This document shows, in pieces, positions 14,988 to 23,342 of a stretch of 36,842 bases of DNA; position 1 is the first letter of the stretch, and the number at the start of each line of letters is the position of its first letter. Source of the stretch: Aeromonas aquatica. Its GTDB lineage: Bacteria > Pseudomonadota > Gammaproteobacteria > Enterobacterales > Aeromonadaceae. Both the position numbers and the translations under genes were made by a program. The notes under the pieces are model-generated. The model was given only the letters and a program-made list of their open reading frames with translations. It searched no databases and was not told where the DNA came from. The stretch is from the NCBI RefSeq assembly GCF_000764655.1, contig NZ_JRGL01000016.1, positions 1 through 36,842 on the forward strand, read 5' to 3'.

Positions 14988-16520
14988 ATGCCGTTTCATC
15001 GTCTGAAGGCGCGCCAATACCAACGTCGCCTGGTTTTCTCCCTGCTGGTAGGCCTCTTGCCCATGGTGCTTGGTATTGTTGTCACCATTTGGCAGACCAT
15101 GACCGGGGTGAGGCAGGAGGCGGAGCAGCGGTTGTTGCATGCGAAATACATGTTCGAGCGTACTCTGGGCAATGCCGAGCTGGCCGCCTCGGCGGTGATG
15201 GGGAGCGTCGGCAAGCCCTGTCTCGAGGTGGTGCAGGGGCTGCGGGATCAGGTGGCGACGGTGCCGGACGTGCGCAGCGTCGGCCTGACCGAGGGGGAGC
15301 GCATCTACTGCACCTCCCTCTACGGCCCCGTCAAGGGGGAGATCGATCTCGACAACTACGTCGGGGGCAAGCTCGACCTGATGAGGGGCAACCCGGTGAC
15401 GCCGAACAGGCCGCTCATCGTCTACCGCCAGGAGGTGGGGAAATACGCTGTGCTGGTGGGGGTGGATGGCTACTATCTGCTCAACATCCTGGACATGATG
15501 AGCCGCGACTCGCCGCTCGGGCTGGTGGTGGGCCCGCAGATGTTGTTGCGGGACAGTCGACTCACGGATCAGCTGTTTGCCCCCGACACCCCTGGCTATC
15601 TGGAACAGGCGTCAGAGAAGTATCCCTTCAAGGTGGTGACCAGCATCTCGAACCGCGATTACGGTGCCCATCTGTGGGACTACTCCAAGGTCAGCCTCAT
15701 CCTCTATCCCTTGCTGAGCCTGCTGTTCGGGGGCGGCGCCTTCTGGCTGACGGGGCGCTCCACCTCCCCGGAGCAGGAACTGAGGCGGGCGTTGGACCAT
15801 CAGGAGTTCATCCCCTATCTGCAACCCGTGGTGGCAGGAGAAGACGCCCACTGGAGCGGTTGCGAGGTGCTGATGCGCTGGCAGCATCCCCAGCAGGGCA
15901 TGATCTCGCCGGATCGCTTCATCCCCATGGCGGAGGACAGTGGGCTCATCGTGCCCATGACCCGTTCGCTGATGAGGCAGGTGCGCGCCCAGTTCGCCGG
16001 CCGGGCCCATGAACTGCCGGCCGGGTTTCATTTCGCGTTCAACATCTGTGCCCGCCATTGCCACGACCTCAGTCTGGTGGAGGATTGCCGCGATTTCATC
16101 GAGGCGTTCGAGGCGAACCCTATCAAGCTGGTGCTTGAGCTGACCGAGCGGGAGCTGATCGTCGCGGACGAGACCACAGATCGACTGTTCGCCGAGTTGC
16201 ATGCGCTGGGGGTCTTCATCGCCATCGACGATTTCGGCACCGGCCACTCCAGTCTCGCCTACCTGCAAGCCTTCCAGGTCGATTTTCTGAAGATAGACAA
16301 GAGCTTCGTCGGCATGATCGGCTCGGATGCGCTCTCCAGCCACATCGTCGAGAACGTCATCGACCTGGCGACCCGGCTCGGCCTGCAACTGGTGGCGGAA
16401 GGGGTGGAGACCGAGGTGCAGGCCGTTTACTTGAGGGCGCGCAATGTGGCCTTCCAGCAAGGCTACCTCTATGGCAGGCCAGTGCCGATGGCGGAGTTCA
16501 GCAAGCAGCTGACAGGCTGA
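14988..16520 (+). CDS. Membrane c-di-GMP phosphodiesterase with CSS-motif and EAL domains
   Basis: The 510-residue protein has a membrane helix near residues 13-35 (VFSLLVGLLPMVLGIVVTIW). A periplasmic sensor domain follows with conserved Cys residues (GKPCLEV, IYCTSLYG, the CSS pattern). A second helix lies near residue 230 and an EAL domain fills residues ~265-510. Catalytic motifs are present: EVLMRWQHP (EVL form of EAL), LELTERELI, IDDFGTGHSSL, KIDKSF and AEGVET. In E. coli, CSS-EAL enzymes are controlled by periplasmic disulfide state. It probably degrades c-di-GMP in response to envelope redox state. GGAG just upstream fixes the ATG at 14988. Confidence 0.93.
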   Translation: MPFHRLKARQYQRRLVFSLLVGLLPMVLGIVVTIWQTMTGVRQEAEQRLLHAKYMFERTLGNAELAASAVMGSVGKPCLEVVQGLRDQVATVPDVRSVGLTEGERIYCTSLYGPVKGEIDLDNYVGGKLDLMRGNPVTPNRPLIVYRQEVGKYAVLVGVDGYYLLNILDMMSRDSPLGLVVGPQMLLRDSRLTDQLFAPDTPGYLEQASEKYPFKVVTSISNRDYGAHLWDYSKVSLILYPLLSLLFGGGAFWLTGRSTSPEQELRRALDHQEFIPYLQPVVAGEDAHWSGCEVLMRWQHPQQGMISPDRFIPMAEDSGLIVPMTRSLMRQVRAQFAGRAHELPAGFHFAFNICARHCHDLSLVEDCRDFIEAFEANPIKLVLELTERELIVADETTDRLFAELHALGVFIAIDDFGTGHSSLAYLQAFQVDFLKIDKSFVGMIGSDALSSHIVENVIDLATRLGLQLVAEGVETEVQAVYLRARNVAFQQGYLYGRPVPMAEFSKQLTG

Positions 16521-16541
16521 GTGCCCTTTCCATGGCGCCAT

Positions 16542-16575
16542 AAAAAAACCAGCGACGATCGTCGCTGGTTTTTTT
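16542..16575. terminator. Bidirectional terminator, 34-bp perfect palindrome
   Basis: A7 is followed by a CCAGCGAC-type stem folded around GATC and ends in T7. It terminates both the EAL gene and the convergent aminotransferase gene. Confidence 0.95.
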
Positions 16576-16589
16576 CATTCAGGGGGTAC

Positions 16590-17771
16590 TTATAGCATGC
16601 GGGCCAGGGCGCGGCAGAGGCGCTTGATGCCCTCTTCCGTAGTGGCTTCGTCTACGCAGGAGAAACTCAGACGCAGGGTATTCTGTATTTCAGGGCGAAC
16701 GTAGAAGGGTGCACCAGGGACGAAGGCCACCTTCTCCTTGATCGCCTCGTCGAACAGCGCCATGGCGCTGACGCTCGAAGGCAGGGTCAGCCAGAGGAAC
16801 ATGCCCCCTTGTGGCCGGGTGTAGCTCACGCCTGGCGGGCAGTGACGTGTCAGGGCGGCTTCCATGGCGGCGCGCTGGCGGCCATAGACCTCCTTGATCT
16901 TCTCGAGGTGGGCATCCAGCGAATGGTCGGTCAGGAAACGGTGCAGCACCTGCTGGCTGAAGGCGTTGCTGTGCAGGTCAGTCGCCTGCTTGGCGATGGT
17001 AACCTTCTTGCGCAGCCAGTCCGGCACCAGCATCCAGCCGAGACGGAAGGCGGGCACCACCGTCTTGGAGAAGGAGCCGAGCAGTACCGTATTGCTCGGC
17101 GCCAGCTTGGCGATGGGGGGCAGGTGTTCCCCCTCGAAGCGCAGCTCGCCATAGGGGTCGTCTTCGATCATCAGCAGCTCGTGGCGCACCAGCCGCTCGG
17201 CCAGCGCTTCGCGGTTGGCGCGGCTGTAGGAGACACCGCTCGGGTTCTGGAAGTTCGGCACCCCGTACAGCAGCTTGGCGTTCGAGCCCTGCTCCAGCAG
17301 CGCATCCAGCGCGGCCAGATCCAGCCCCTCTTCCCCCAGGGTGATGGGCCTGAAGTTCGGTTGATAGACGGAAAACGCCTGGATGGCGCCGAGATAGCCC
17401 GGCTCTTCGATGATGAGATCCTGCCCTTCGTTGACCAGCACCTTGGCCAGCAGATCCAGTGCCTGCTGGGAGCCGCTGGTGATCAGGATGTTATCGGGAT
17501 TGACGCTCATGCCGTGACGGCTCAGGTAGCGATCGGCGATGTACTGGCGCAGCGGGGCGAAGCCCTCGGTGGTGGCGTATTGCAAGGCCGCGGCACCCTG
17601 CTCGCGCAGCACGTCCTGGCAGGCCTGGTCGATAGCCTTGACCGGGAACAGATGGGGATTGGGCAGGCCGCCGGCGAAGGAGATGATCTCCGGATTGGTG
17701 GCGACTTTCAGGATTTCACGGATAAAGGAAGGCTCGACCTTCTCGAAGCGCTGGGCAAAAAACGGCTGCAT
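16590..17771 (-). CDS. PLP-dependent class I/II aminotransferase
   Basis: The 393-residue fold-type I enzyme carries FAGGLPNPHLFP near the start, ITSGSQQALDLLAKVL, IEDDPYGELRF (Asp for the pyridine nitrogen, Tyr), and the PLP lysine in GSFSKTVVPAFRLGW around residue 230. RLSFSCVD near the end supplies the carboxylate-binding Arg. This subgroup resembles LysN / 2-aminoadipate and aromatic or branched-chain aminotransferases related to the MocR C-terminal domain, but without the DNA-binding part. The substrate cannot be decided. ATG 17771 (MQPFFAQRF) is preferred, with AGAGAG upstream; an extended frame reaches 17810. Confidence 0.9.
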   Translation of the reverse strand: MQPFFAQRFEKVEPSFIREILKVATNPEIISFAGGLPNPHLFPVKAIDQACQDVLREQGAAALQYATTEGFAPLRQYIADRYLSRHGMSVNPDNILITSGSQQALDLLAKVLVNEGQDLIIEEPGYLGAIQAFSVYQPNFRPITLGEEGLDLAALDALLEQGSNAKLLYGVPNFQNPSGVSYSRANREALAERLVRHELLMIEDDPYGELRFEGEHLPPIAKLAPSNTVLLGSFSKTVVPAFRLGWMLVPDWLRKKVTIAKQATDLHSNAFSQQVLHRFLTDHSLDAHLEKIKEVYGRQRAAMEAALTRHCPPGVSYTRPQGGMFLWLTLPSSVSAMALFDEAIKEKVAFVPGAPFYVRPEIQNTLRLSFSCVDEATTEEGIKRLCRALARML

Positions 17772-17873
17772 AGGGTTCTCTCTGACTAAGGTGGCGGTCG
17801 CTCCATTCAACCGCCAGGTTATCCGTTTGTATCAGATTTAAAAAATGAGGCAATGGCTGCAACAAAAATCCAT

Positions 17874-17900
17874 AAAAAAGGGCAGGTTTGGCACCTGCCC
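17874..17900 (-). terminator. Intrinsic terminator of the M28 peptidase transcript
   Basis: On the minus strand the stem GGGCAGGT / ACCTGCCC (loop of 5) is followed by TTTTTT. It lies about 165 bp past the peptidase stop, so the tail echoes at 17975-18058 are inside that mRNA. Confidence 0.85.
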
Positions 17901-17974
17901 GCATTTTATGGCTTCCCGTGGCGAAAAGGGCGTCAATCTCTCTGCAGGGCACGCCTGCCGCCGTTATCGCCGGA

Positions 17975-18058
17975 TCAGAGCCCTGGCTCTTTGACGAAGA
18001 AGATCATCAATCCGGTCCTCAGAGCCCAGGCTCTTTCAGTGAAGATGCAGATCATCAG
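17975..18058 (-). repeat. Tail echoes: two degenerate copies of the M28 peptidase 3' end
   Basis: The last 12 codons of the peptidase (18067-18102) are repeated at 18019-18058 and 17975-18010, with periods of 48 and 44 bp. The far copy reads LMIFFVKEPGL-stop against LMIRFLKEPGL-stop in the gene. The middle copy ends KEPGL-stop but has extra bases. All three keep a stop at the same place (TAA, TGA, TGA). Confidence 0.85.
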
Positions 18059-18066
18059 TTCAGTAC

Positions 18067-19134
18067 TTAGAGTCCCGGCTCTTTCAGGAAGCGGATCATC
18101 AGGTCAGTGTTGGCACCGAGTTGCTGCTGGACCCGGCCCGGGAACAGCTCGGCCATCTTGTCGAGGCGGTCGTACTGGGTGTGCCAGATCTTGCCCCACT
18201 GGGTCTCGCTGTCCCGATCGCAGGCGCTCTTGCTGGCCTCGTCGTAGCAGTCCCACAGCGCCGGGTTGGTGCTTTGGGAGTAGCCGTCATAGCCATCGGC
18301 GCCATCGATGGTGAAGTTGGTCGCCTCCACGTAGGCGACCGGTACCCCCAGGCAGGCGAAGGGAGCGTGATCGGACCAACTGCCGGTCTCCCCCTCCGGA
18401 TAGCCGGGATAGCTCGGGTGAATGGCGAAGGGGGTAGCGCCCTGCTTGGAGATGGCCAGCAGACGGTCCCGCACCTTGGGATCGAAGCTGTAGCGGCCCG
18501 GCTCGGCACAGCTGTACTCGGCCACGTCCGAGTGGGCGGAGTGGACATAGACGATGTCACCGCCGGCGATGGTGTCGTAGTTCACCATGGCCAGCAGTTG
18601 TGCGACGGCGGCGCCGTCCAGGCCGGCGGCATAGGCCTTGGAGCCGTTGAGGCCGTTCTCTTCCGCCCCGAAGAAGGCGAAGCGCACCGTGTAGGGCAGG
18701 GTCTGATCCTTCAGCGCCTCGGCCACCGCCAAGAGGGCGGCGACCCCGGCCCCGTTGTCGGTGGCCCCTTCAGACCCCTTCTTGTCACCCGTGCTGTCGT
18801 AGTGGGCGCCGATGAGGATCACCTTGTCGCTCTGGCCCTTGAGCTCGGCGATGAGGTTCTGGGACTGTTTGCTGGCGCCGCTCTTGGTGTAGCTGAATGG
18901 CTGGTTCTGCACCTCGTAGCCCCAGCCGGTCAGGTGATCCTGGATCCAGGCGGCGGCGCGGGTCTCTGCCTCGGTACCCGTGGGTCTGGCGCCTATGCCT
19001 TCGGCGCTGGAGCTCAGTTGCACCAGATACTCGTAAGCCTGGCTGGCGGGGGCGGGGGGCTGGGAATCATTGTCCGAGGGGTTGCACCCGGCCAGCAGGG
19101 TCGCGATGGCCAGGGTCAATACTGTTTTTTTCAT
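18067..19134 (-). CDS. M28 family zinc peptidase, lipoprotein
   Basis: The 355-residue protein begins with a lipoprotein signal (MKKTVLTLAIATLLAGC, lipobox LAGC), so it is anchored in the envelope. The M28 zinc ligands and catalytic residues are visible: H and D in IGAHYDST, D in EGATDNGAGVA, EE in FFGAEENGLNG, D in VNYDTIAGGD and a late His in IWHTQYDRLDKM. Such enzymes are aminopeptidases. Four Cys beyond the lipid Cys suggest disulfides (SCAEPG, FACLG, WDCYDEASKSACD). The gene stands alone and its 3' end is repeated downstream. Confidence 0.93.
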   Translation of the reverse strand: MKKTVLTLAIATLLAGCNPSDNDSQPPAPASQAYEYLVQLSSSAEGIGARPTGTEAETRAAAWIQDHLTGWGYEVQNQPFSYTKSGASKQSQNLIAELKGQSDKVILIGAHYDSTGDKKGSEGATDNGAGVAALLAVAEALKDQTLPYTVRFAFFGAEENGLNGSKAYAAGLDGAAVAQLLAMVNYDTIAGGDIVYVHSAHSDVAEYSCAEPGRYSFDPKVRDRLLAISKQGATPFAIHPSYPGYPEGETGSWSDHAPFACLGVPVAYVEATNFTIDGADGYDGYSQSTNPALWDCYDEASKSACDRDSETQWGKIWHTQYDRLDKMAELFPGRVQQQLGANTDLMIRFLKEPGL

Positions 19135-19391
19135 ACTGCAATCCTTTGTTGTGTATGGCTTTATTATCGCGTGTCAGGATGCACCTGACGCCCGGCAGAT
19201 TCTGTGAAGGGGGTGGCATTTGTCAACCATGCTGGCGGAATTGGTCAGAGACGGGGATTTGTTGCGCGAAACACTTGCGCCCTGAGCCTATCTTGGGATA
19301 ATTCGCTCCCCGGTTTTCACCGGCCGCTGAAATGACGCAGGATTTACCCGTCGTGTGTGGCCGGGCCGATGACATGACGAACAATCCATTT

Positions 19392-19430
19392 ATGTCGTCT
19401 GTGACCCAGACGGATGCAATAACGAGCAAT
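19392..19430 (+). repeat. Head echo: in-frame copy of the trmB start region
   Basis: ATG-TCGTCT-GTGACCCA...GATG...TAACGA here resembles the trmB start at 19437 (ATG-CCA-GTGACCCA...GATG...TAACGA). GTGACCCA is repeated 42 bp apart, that is 14 codons in frame. A third, poorer match (TGACGCAGGATTTA) starts at 19332. This explains why several in-frame ATGs compete for the start of trmB. Confidence 0.5.
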
Positions 19431-19436
19431 TTGATT

Positions 19437-20150
19437 ATGCCAGTGACCCAAGATGTATTTAACGAAGACGGCAAGTTCATGCGCAAGATCCGCAGCTTCG
19501 TCCGTCGCGAAGGCCGCCTGACCAAAGGACAGGAGAAGGCCCTGGAAGATCTCTGGCCGGTCATGGGCATCGATTTCGCACCGGCCCCGCTCGACATGGT
19601 GGCGCTGTTTGGCCGTGAGGCCCCGGTGGTACTGGAAATCGGCTTCGGCATGGGCGCCTCCCTGGTGGAGATGGCCAAGAATGCCCCCGAGAAGAACTTC
19701 ATCGGCATCGAGGTGCACTCCCCGGGCGTCGGGGCCTGCCTCGGCACCGCCCAGGAAGCCGGCGTCACCAACCTGCGGGTCATCTGCCACGATGCGGTGG
19801 AGGTGCTGGAGCACATGATCCCGGACGGCTCGCTCGCCTGCCTGCAGCTGTTCTTCCCGGATCCCTGGCACAAGAGCCGTCACCACAAGCGTCGCATCGT
19901 GCAGCCGGCGTTCGCCCAGGACATTCGCCGGAAGCTGGCCATCGGTGGCGTGTTCCACATGGCCACCGACTGGGAAAACTATGCCGAGCACATGCTGGAA
20001 GTGATGAGCGCCGCCGAAGGCTATGAGAATACCGCCCTGAGCGGCAACTGGGTGCCCCGTCCCGACTGGCGCCCGCTGACCAAATTCGAACAACGTGGCC
20101 ACCGCCTGGGGCACGGGGTTTGGGACCTGATTTTCAAACGCGTTAGCTAA
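19437..20150 (+). CDS. trmB: tRNA (guanine(46)-N7)-methyltransferase TrmB
   Basis: TrmB makes m7G46 in the variable loop of many tRNAs. The start at 19437 gives 237 residues, close to the 239 of E. coli. The protein has [17 protein letters not shown], the SAM site [24 protein letters not shown], the catalytic-region [19 protein letters not shown] and the C-terminal [17 protein letters not shown]. In-frame ATGs at 19332, 19374 and 19392 would extend the N-terminus; none has a good ribosome binding site, and the extra residues look like duplicated starts. yggL follows 29 bases later. Confidence 0.95.
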   Translation: MPVTQDVFNEDGKFMRKIRSFVRREGRLTKGQEKALEDLWPVMGIDFAPAPLDMVALFGREAPVVLEIGFGMGASLVEMAKNAPEKNFIGIEVHSPGVGACLGTAQEAGVTNLRVICHDAVEVLEHMIPDGSLACLQLFFPDPWHKSRHHKRRIVQPAFAQDIRRKLAIGGVFHMATDWENYAEHMLEVMSAAEGYENTALSGNWVPRPDWRPLTKFEQRGHRLGHGVWDLIFKRVS

Positions 20151-20179
20151 TAACCCGTCAATTAACCTAAGGAGCTATC

Positions 20180-20512
20180 ATGGCCAATCGTAGTCGCCGT
20201 CTGCGTAAGAAACTGCGCGTCGACGAATTCCAGGAAATGGGATTCGACATCAGTTTCAACTTCCCGGTCGGCACCGCCGAAGAGACCATCGATGCGCTGG
20301 TCGATGCGTTGATCGATGAAGTGATCGAACCTCGCAAGCTGGCCTTCGCCGGCTCGGGTCACCTGGCCTGGGAAGGCATGATCTGCACCCAGCAGCTTGG
20401 CAAGTGTACCGAAGAAGACCGCGCCGCCATCAAATCCTGGCTGGAAGGCAAGGGGATGGAAGCCGTGGTGGTCACCGAGCTGTTCGACCTCTGGTACGGC
20501 GAGCCCGCCTGA
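20180..20512 (+). CDS. yggL: YggL family (DUF469) 50S ribosome-associated protein
   Basis: The 110-residue protein has the family start MANRSRRLRKKLRVDEFQEMGF, a central acidic helix (EETIDALVDALIDEVIEPR) and GSGHLAWEGMI near residue 58. E. coli YggL binds the 50S subunit and lies behind trmB as here. AAGGAG seven bases upstream is an excellent ribosome binding site. It is very probably co-transcribed with trmB and ended by the terminator at 20541. Confidence 0.93.
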   Translation: MANRSRRLRKKLRVDEFQEMGFDISFNFPVGTAEETIDALVDALIDEVIEPRKLAFAGSGHLAWEGMICTQQLGKCTEEDRAAIKSWLEGKGMEAVVVTELFDLWYGEPA

Positions 20513-20540
20513 TACCAAGTGCCCGCTCGGGCAGATAGAA

Positions 20541-20565
20541 AATCCCGCCGCCGGCGGGATTTTTG
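20541..20565 (+). terminator. Intrinsic terminator of trmB-yggL
   Basis: The stem AATCCCGCC / GGCGGGATT with a 3-base loop is followed by a short T-run. Confidence 0.9.
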
Positions 20566-20611
20566 TCGGTGGGGGGGCTCCCTCACCCCGTTTCACCTCA
20601 TGGAATAGCCA

Positions 20612-21532
20612 ATGGTGTTGTCATCCGAATTACTGGCCAGCATTCTTGAGCAGGTTCGCCCGCTGCTGGGACAAGGCAAGGTGGCCGATTACATTCCCGC
20701 GCTTGCTCAGGTGCCCGCCGACCGGCTCGGCATCGCGGTCTGCACCGTGGAGGGGGAGCTGTTCACCGCCGGTGACGCCTTCGAGCCCTTCTCCATCCAG
20801 AGCATCTCCAAGGCCCTCAGCCTCAGCCTGGCGCTGACCCTCTATCAGGAGGACGAGATCTGGGCCAGGGTCGGCAAGGAGCCCTCGGGCCAGCCGTTCA
20901 ACTCGCTGGTTCAGCTGGAGTTCGAGCAGGGCATTCCCCGCAATCCCTTCATCAACGCCGGTGCCCTGGTGGTGAGCGATCTGCTGGAGACCCGTCTCAC
21001 CGCCCCGCGCCAGCGTACCCTGGAGCTGGTGCGCCGGTTGTCGGGCAATCCGGCAATCGTCGCGGATCAGGTGGTGGCGCGCTCCGAGTATCAGCATGCG
21101 GCCCGCAACGCGGCCATCGCCTACCTGATGAAGGCCTATGGCAACTTCGAAAACGAGGTGGACAAGGTGCTGCAAAGCTACTTCAATGCCTGTGCCATCC
21201 GCATGAGCTGTGTCGATCTGGCCCGCACCTTCCTTTATCTGGCCAATCGCGGGGTGCCCCTCGGCGAGAGCACGCCGCTGCTGCCGGCGCGCACCACCAA
21301 GCAGGTCAATGCCCTGCTCGCGACCTGCGGCCTCTATGACGAGGCGGGTGACTTTGCCTACCGGGTCGGCATGCCGGGCAAGTCCGGGGTCGGCGGCGGC
21401 ATCATGGCGCTGATCCCCGGGGAATTGTGTGTCTGTGTCTGGTCGCCCGAGCTCAACAAGGCCGGCAACTCCCTGGCCGGTACGGCCGCGCTGGAGCTGC
21501 TGGCGGAGCGCCTGGGCCGCTCTATTTTTTAA
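20612..21532 (+). CDS. glsA: Glutaminase (serine beta-lactamase-like fold)
   Basis: The enzyme hydrolyses glutamine to glutamate and ammonia. The 306-residue protein has the Ser-x-x-Lys catalytic motif in [12 protein letters not shown] near residue 65, [11 protein letters not shown] around residue 113, [20 protein letters not shown] and the C-terminal [14 protein letters not shown] motif. The length is that of bacterial GlsA (about 308). It is a single gene or leads a short operon with the ynjE-like gene 29 bases downstream. Confidence 0.96.
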   Translation: MVLSSELLASILEQVRPLLGQGKVADYIPALAQVPADRLGIAVCTVEGELFTAGDAFEPFSIQSISKALSLSLALTLYQEDEIWARVGKEPSGQPFNSLVQLEFEQGIPRNPFINAGALVVSDLLETRLTAPRQRTLELVRRLSGNPAIVADQVVARSEYQHAARNAAIAYLMKAYGNFENEVDKVLQSYFNACAIRMSCVDLARTFLYLANRGVPLGESTPLLPARTTKQVNALLATCGLYDEAGDFAYRVGMPGKSGVGGGIMALIPGELCVCVWSPELNKAGNSLAGTAALELLAERLGRSIF

Positions 21533-21561
21533 CCTTGTTCACTCTGAATCGAGACATCATC

Positions 21562-22857
21562 ATGAAACGAATAATGGGCCTGCTACGGGCCACCCTGGCG
21601 ACCTTGCTGCTCTGGTGTGCCTTGCCCGCCTTTGCCGCCGAACTGCCCCCGCTGACCCTGGTCGATGCCAAGGCCAAGGAGGCGGTCATCCTGGATACCC
21701 GCCCGAGCTATTTCTACCAGGGCTGGCCCATGGTGGACGAGCAGCAGGGTGGCCACGTGACTGGCGCCGAGAACCTCTCCGCCGAGTGGAAATACAGTGA
21801 CGAAGAGTGGCCAAAGGCGCTCAAGGACAAGGGGCTGAGCCCGGACAAGCCGGTGGCGCTCTATGGCGAACCGCGCGCCGTGGCCGAGGTGGCTCGCCTG
21901 CTGCGTCAGCAGGGCATCAAGCAGCTGTTCGAGCTGCAGGGCTGGAAGGATGCGCCGCGCGAGTACCTGGCGCGCTGGCAGCAGCTGGTCTATCCGCTCT
22001 GGCTGGCGGATCTGCAGGCCGGCAAGCCGGTCGCAGCCGCCCCCAAAGGGGACTGGAAGCTGTTCGAGGTGGATTGGGGCGCTCCCAAGGCCTACCTGCT
22101 GAGCCACATTCCGGGGGCCGGGTACATCGACACCAACCGCCTGGAAGAGGAGCCGCTGTGGAACAAGGTGTCCGATGAGGCGCTCAAGAAGCTGTTGCTG
22201 GACAACGGCATCCGTCACGACACCACCGTCATCCTCTATGGTCGCAACACCATGGCGGCGGCCCGTGCCGCGCACCTGATGATGTATGCCGGGGTGGAAG
22301 ACGTGCGGCTGCTGGACGGTGGCCTGGATGCCTGGTTCGTGCAGCACCTGCGCACCGAGACCGGCCTGACCAATACCTTCAAGCCGGCCAAGGAGTTCGG
22401 CGTCAGCATCCCGGCACACCCCGAGTACTACACCACCCTGAGTCAGGCGAAAGCGCTGCTCAAGCAGCCCGACAGCGCCCTGGTTAGCGTGCGGACCTGG
22501 GACGAGTACATCGGCAAGACCTCCGGCTACAGCTACATCAAACCCAAGGGCGACATCCCAGGGGCCAAGTGGGGTCGGGGTGGGGTGGATGCCAACAGCA
22601 TGAGCGACTTCCACAACCCGGATGGCACCATGAAACCGGCCCGCGAGATCCTCAGCATGTGGGACGAGTGGAACATAGAGCCAACCCAGCAGGCCGCCTT
22701 CTACTGCGGTACCGGCTGGCGCGCCTCCGAAGCCTTCTTCTACGCCTGGCTGATGGACTGGAAGCGGATCAGCGTCTACGACGGCGGCTGGTACGAGTGG
22801 AGTGCTGACCCCAAGAACCCCATCGTCACCGGTGAGCGTCAGCCTGCCAAGTCATGA
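21562..22857 (+). CDS. ynjE: Exported triple-rhodanese sulfurtransferase, YnjE-like
   Basis: The 431-residue protein has a signal peptide ending in PAFAAE and three rhodanese-like domains (about residues 25-145, 150-290, 300-430), matching E. coli YnjE closely in motifs and length. Only the third domain has a catalytic Cys in FYCGTGWRASEAF. The first and second have Gly in the equivalent loop (ALYGEPRA, ILYGRNTMAA), so they are structural. It transfers sulfane sulfur, probably in the periplasm. The ATG at 21562 follows directly on the glutaminase gene. Confidence 0.93.
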   Translation: MKRIMGLLRATLATLLLWCALPAFAAELPPLTLVDAKAKEAVILDTRPSYFYQGWPMVDEQQGGHVTGAENLSAEWKYSDEEWPKALKDKGLSPDKPVALYGEPRAVAEVARLLRQQGIKQLFELQGWKDAPREYLARWQQLVYPLWLADLQAGKPVAAAPKGDWKLFEVDWGAPKAYLLSHIPGAGYIDTNRLEEEPLWNKVSDEALKKLLLDNGIRHDTTVILYGRNTMAAARAAHLMMYAGVEDVRLLDGGLDAWFVQHLRTETGLTNTFKPAKEFGVSIPAHPEYYTTLSQAKALLKQPDSALVSVRTWDEYIGKTSGYSYIKPKGDIPGAKWGRGGVDANSMSDFHNPDGTMKPAREILSMWDEWNIEPTQQAAFYCGTGWRASEAFFYAWLMDWKRISVYDGGWYEWSADPKNPIVTGERQPAKS

Positions 22858-22870
22858 GCAGACTGCGATA

Positions 22871-22899
22871 AAAAGGCCGGACAGATGTCCGGCCTTTTT
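22871..22899 (+). terminator. Intrinsic terminator after the ynjE-like gene
   Basis: A 13-bp near-perfect stem AAAAGGCCGGACA / TGTCCGGCCTTTT with a 2-base loop ends in a T-run. Confidence 0.93.
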
Positions 22900-23056
22900 C
22901 ATATGGGGTTTGCACATATGCTGCCGTATAGTAGTAAAGCAGAGGATTACGTAGGTGATCCTGATATTGATGGTCCGCTTATTCGGGGGCAGATGGCTGA
23001 GCTAGGCTTCAAGAAACATCCTCGTGCCGAGGATGCGGGAGGGAGAAGAGACGGTG

Positions 23057-23266
23057 ATGAAACGACTGATGATGATCCTGGCCTGTGTGCTGGCACTGGC
23101 GGGCTGCAGTTCTCAATACATCATGAGCACCAAGGACGGGCGCATGATCGCCACCGACAGCAAACCCAAGCTGGATGAGGATACCGACATGTACCGCTAC
23201 TACGATGCCGAGGGGCGGGAGATGCTGATCAAGAAGGACGACGTGACCCAGATCATGGAGCGCTGA
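23057..23266 (+). CDS. YgdI/YgdR-type small lipoprotein
   Basis: This 69-residue protein has the signal MKRLMMILACVLALAGC with lipobox LAGC, followed by SSQYIMSTKDGRMIATDSKPKLDEDTDMYRYYD. That is the beta-strand core of the YgdI/YgdR family (SH3-like small lipoproteins of unknown role). ATG 23057 is chosen over the longer frame at 23024 because it starts exactly at the signal peptide. It is flanked by terminators on both sides, so it is a single-gene unit. Confidence 0.9.
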   Translation: MKRLMMILACVLALAGCSSQYIMSTKDGRMIATDSKPKLDEDTDMYRYYDAEGREMLIKKDDVTQIMER

Positions 23267-23283
23267 GGCCAACGCACGACAAG

Positions 23284-23311
23284 AGAGGGCTGCCCGCAGG
23301 CAGCCCTCTTT
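23284..23311. terminator. Bidirectional terminator between the lipoprotein and ABC exporter genes
   Basis: An 11-bp stem AGAGGGCTGCC / GGCAGCCCTCT with a 4-base loop lies between two convergent genes; the flanks are only moderately T-rich. Confidence 0.8.
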
Positions 23312-23342
23312 ACGTCAGGGTATTCACCGGTTGATGCCCGCC

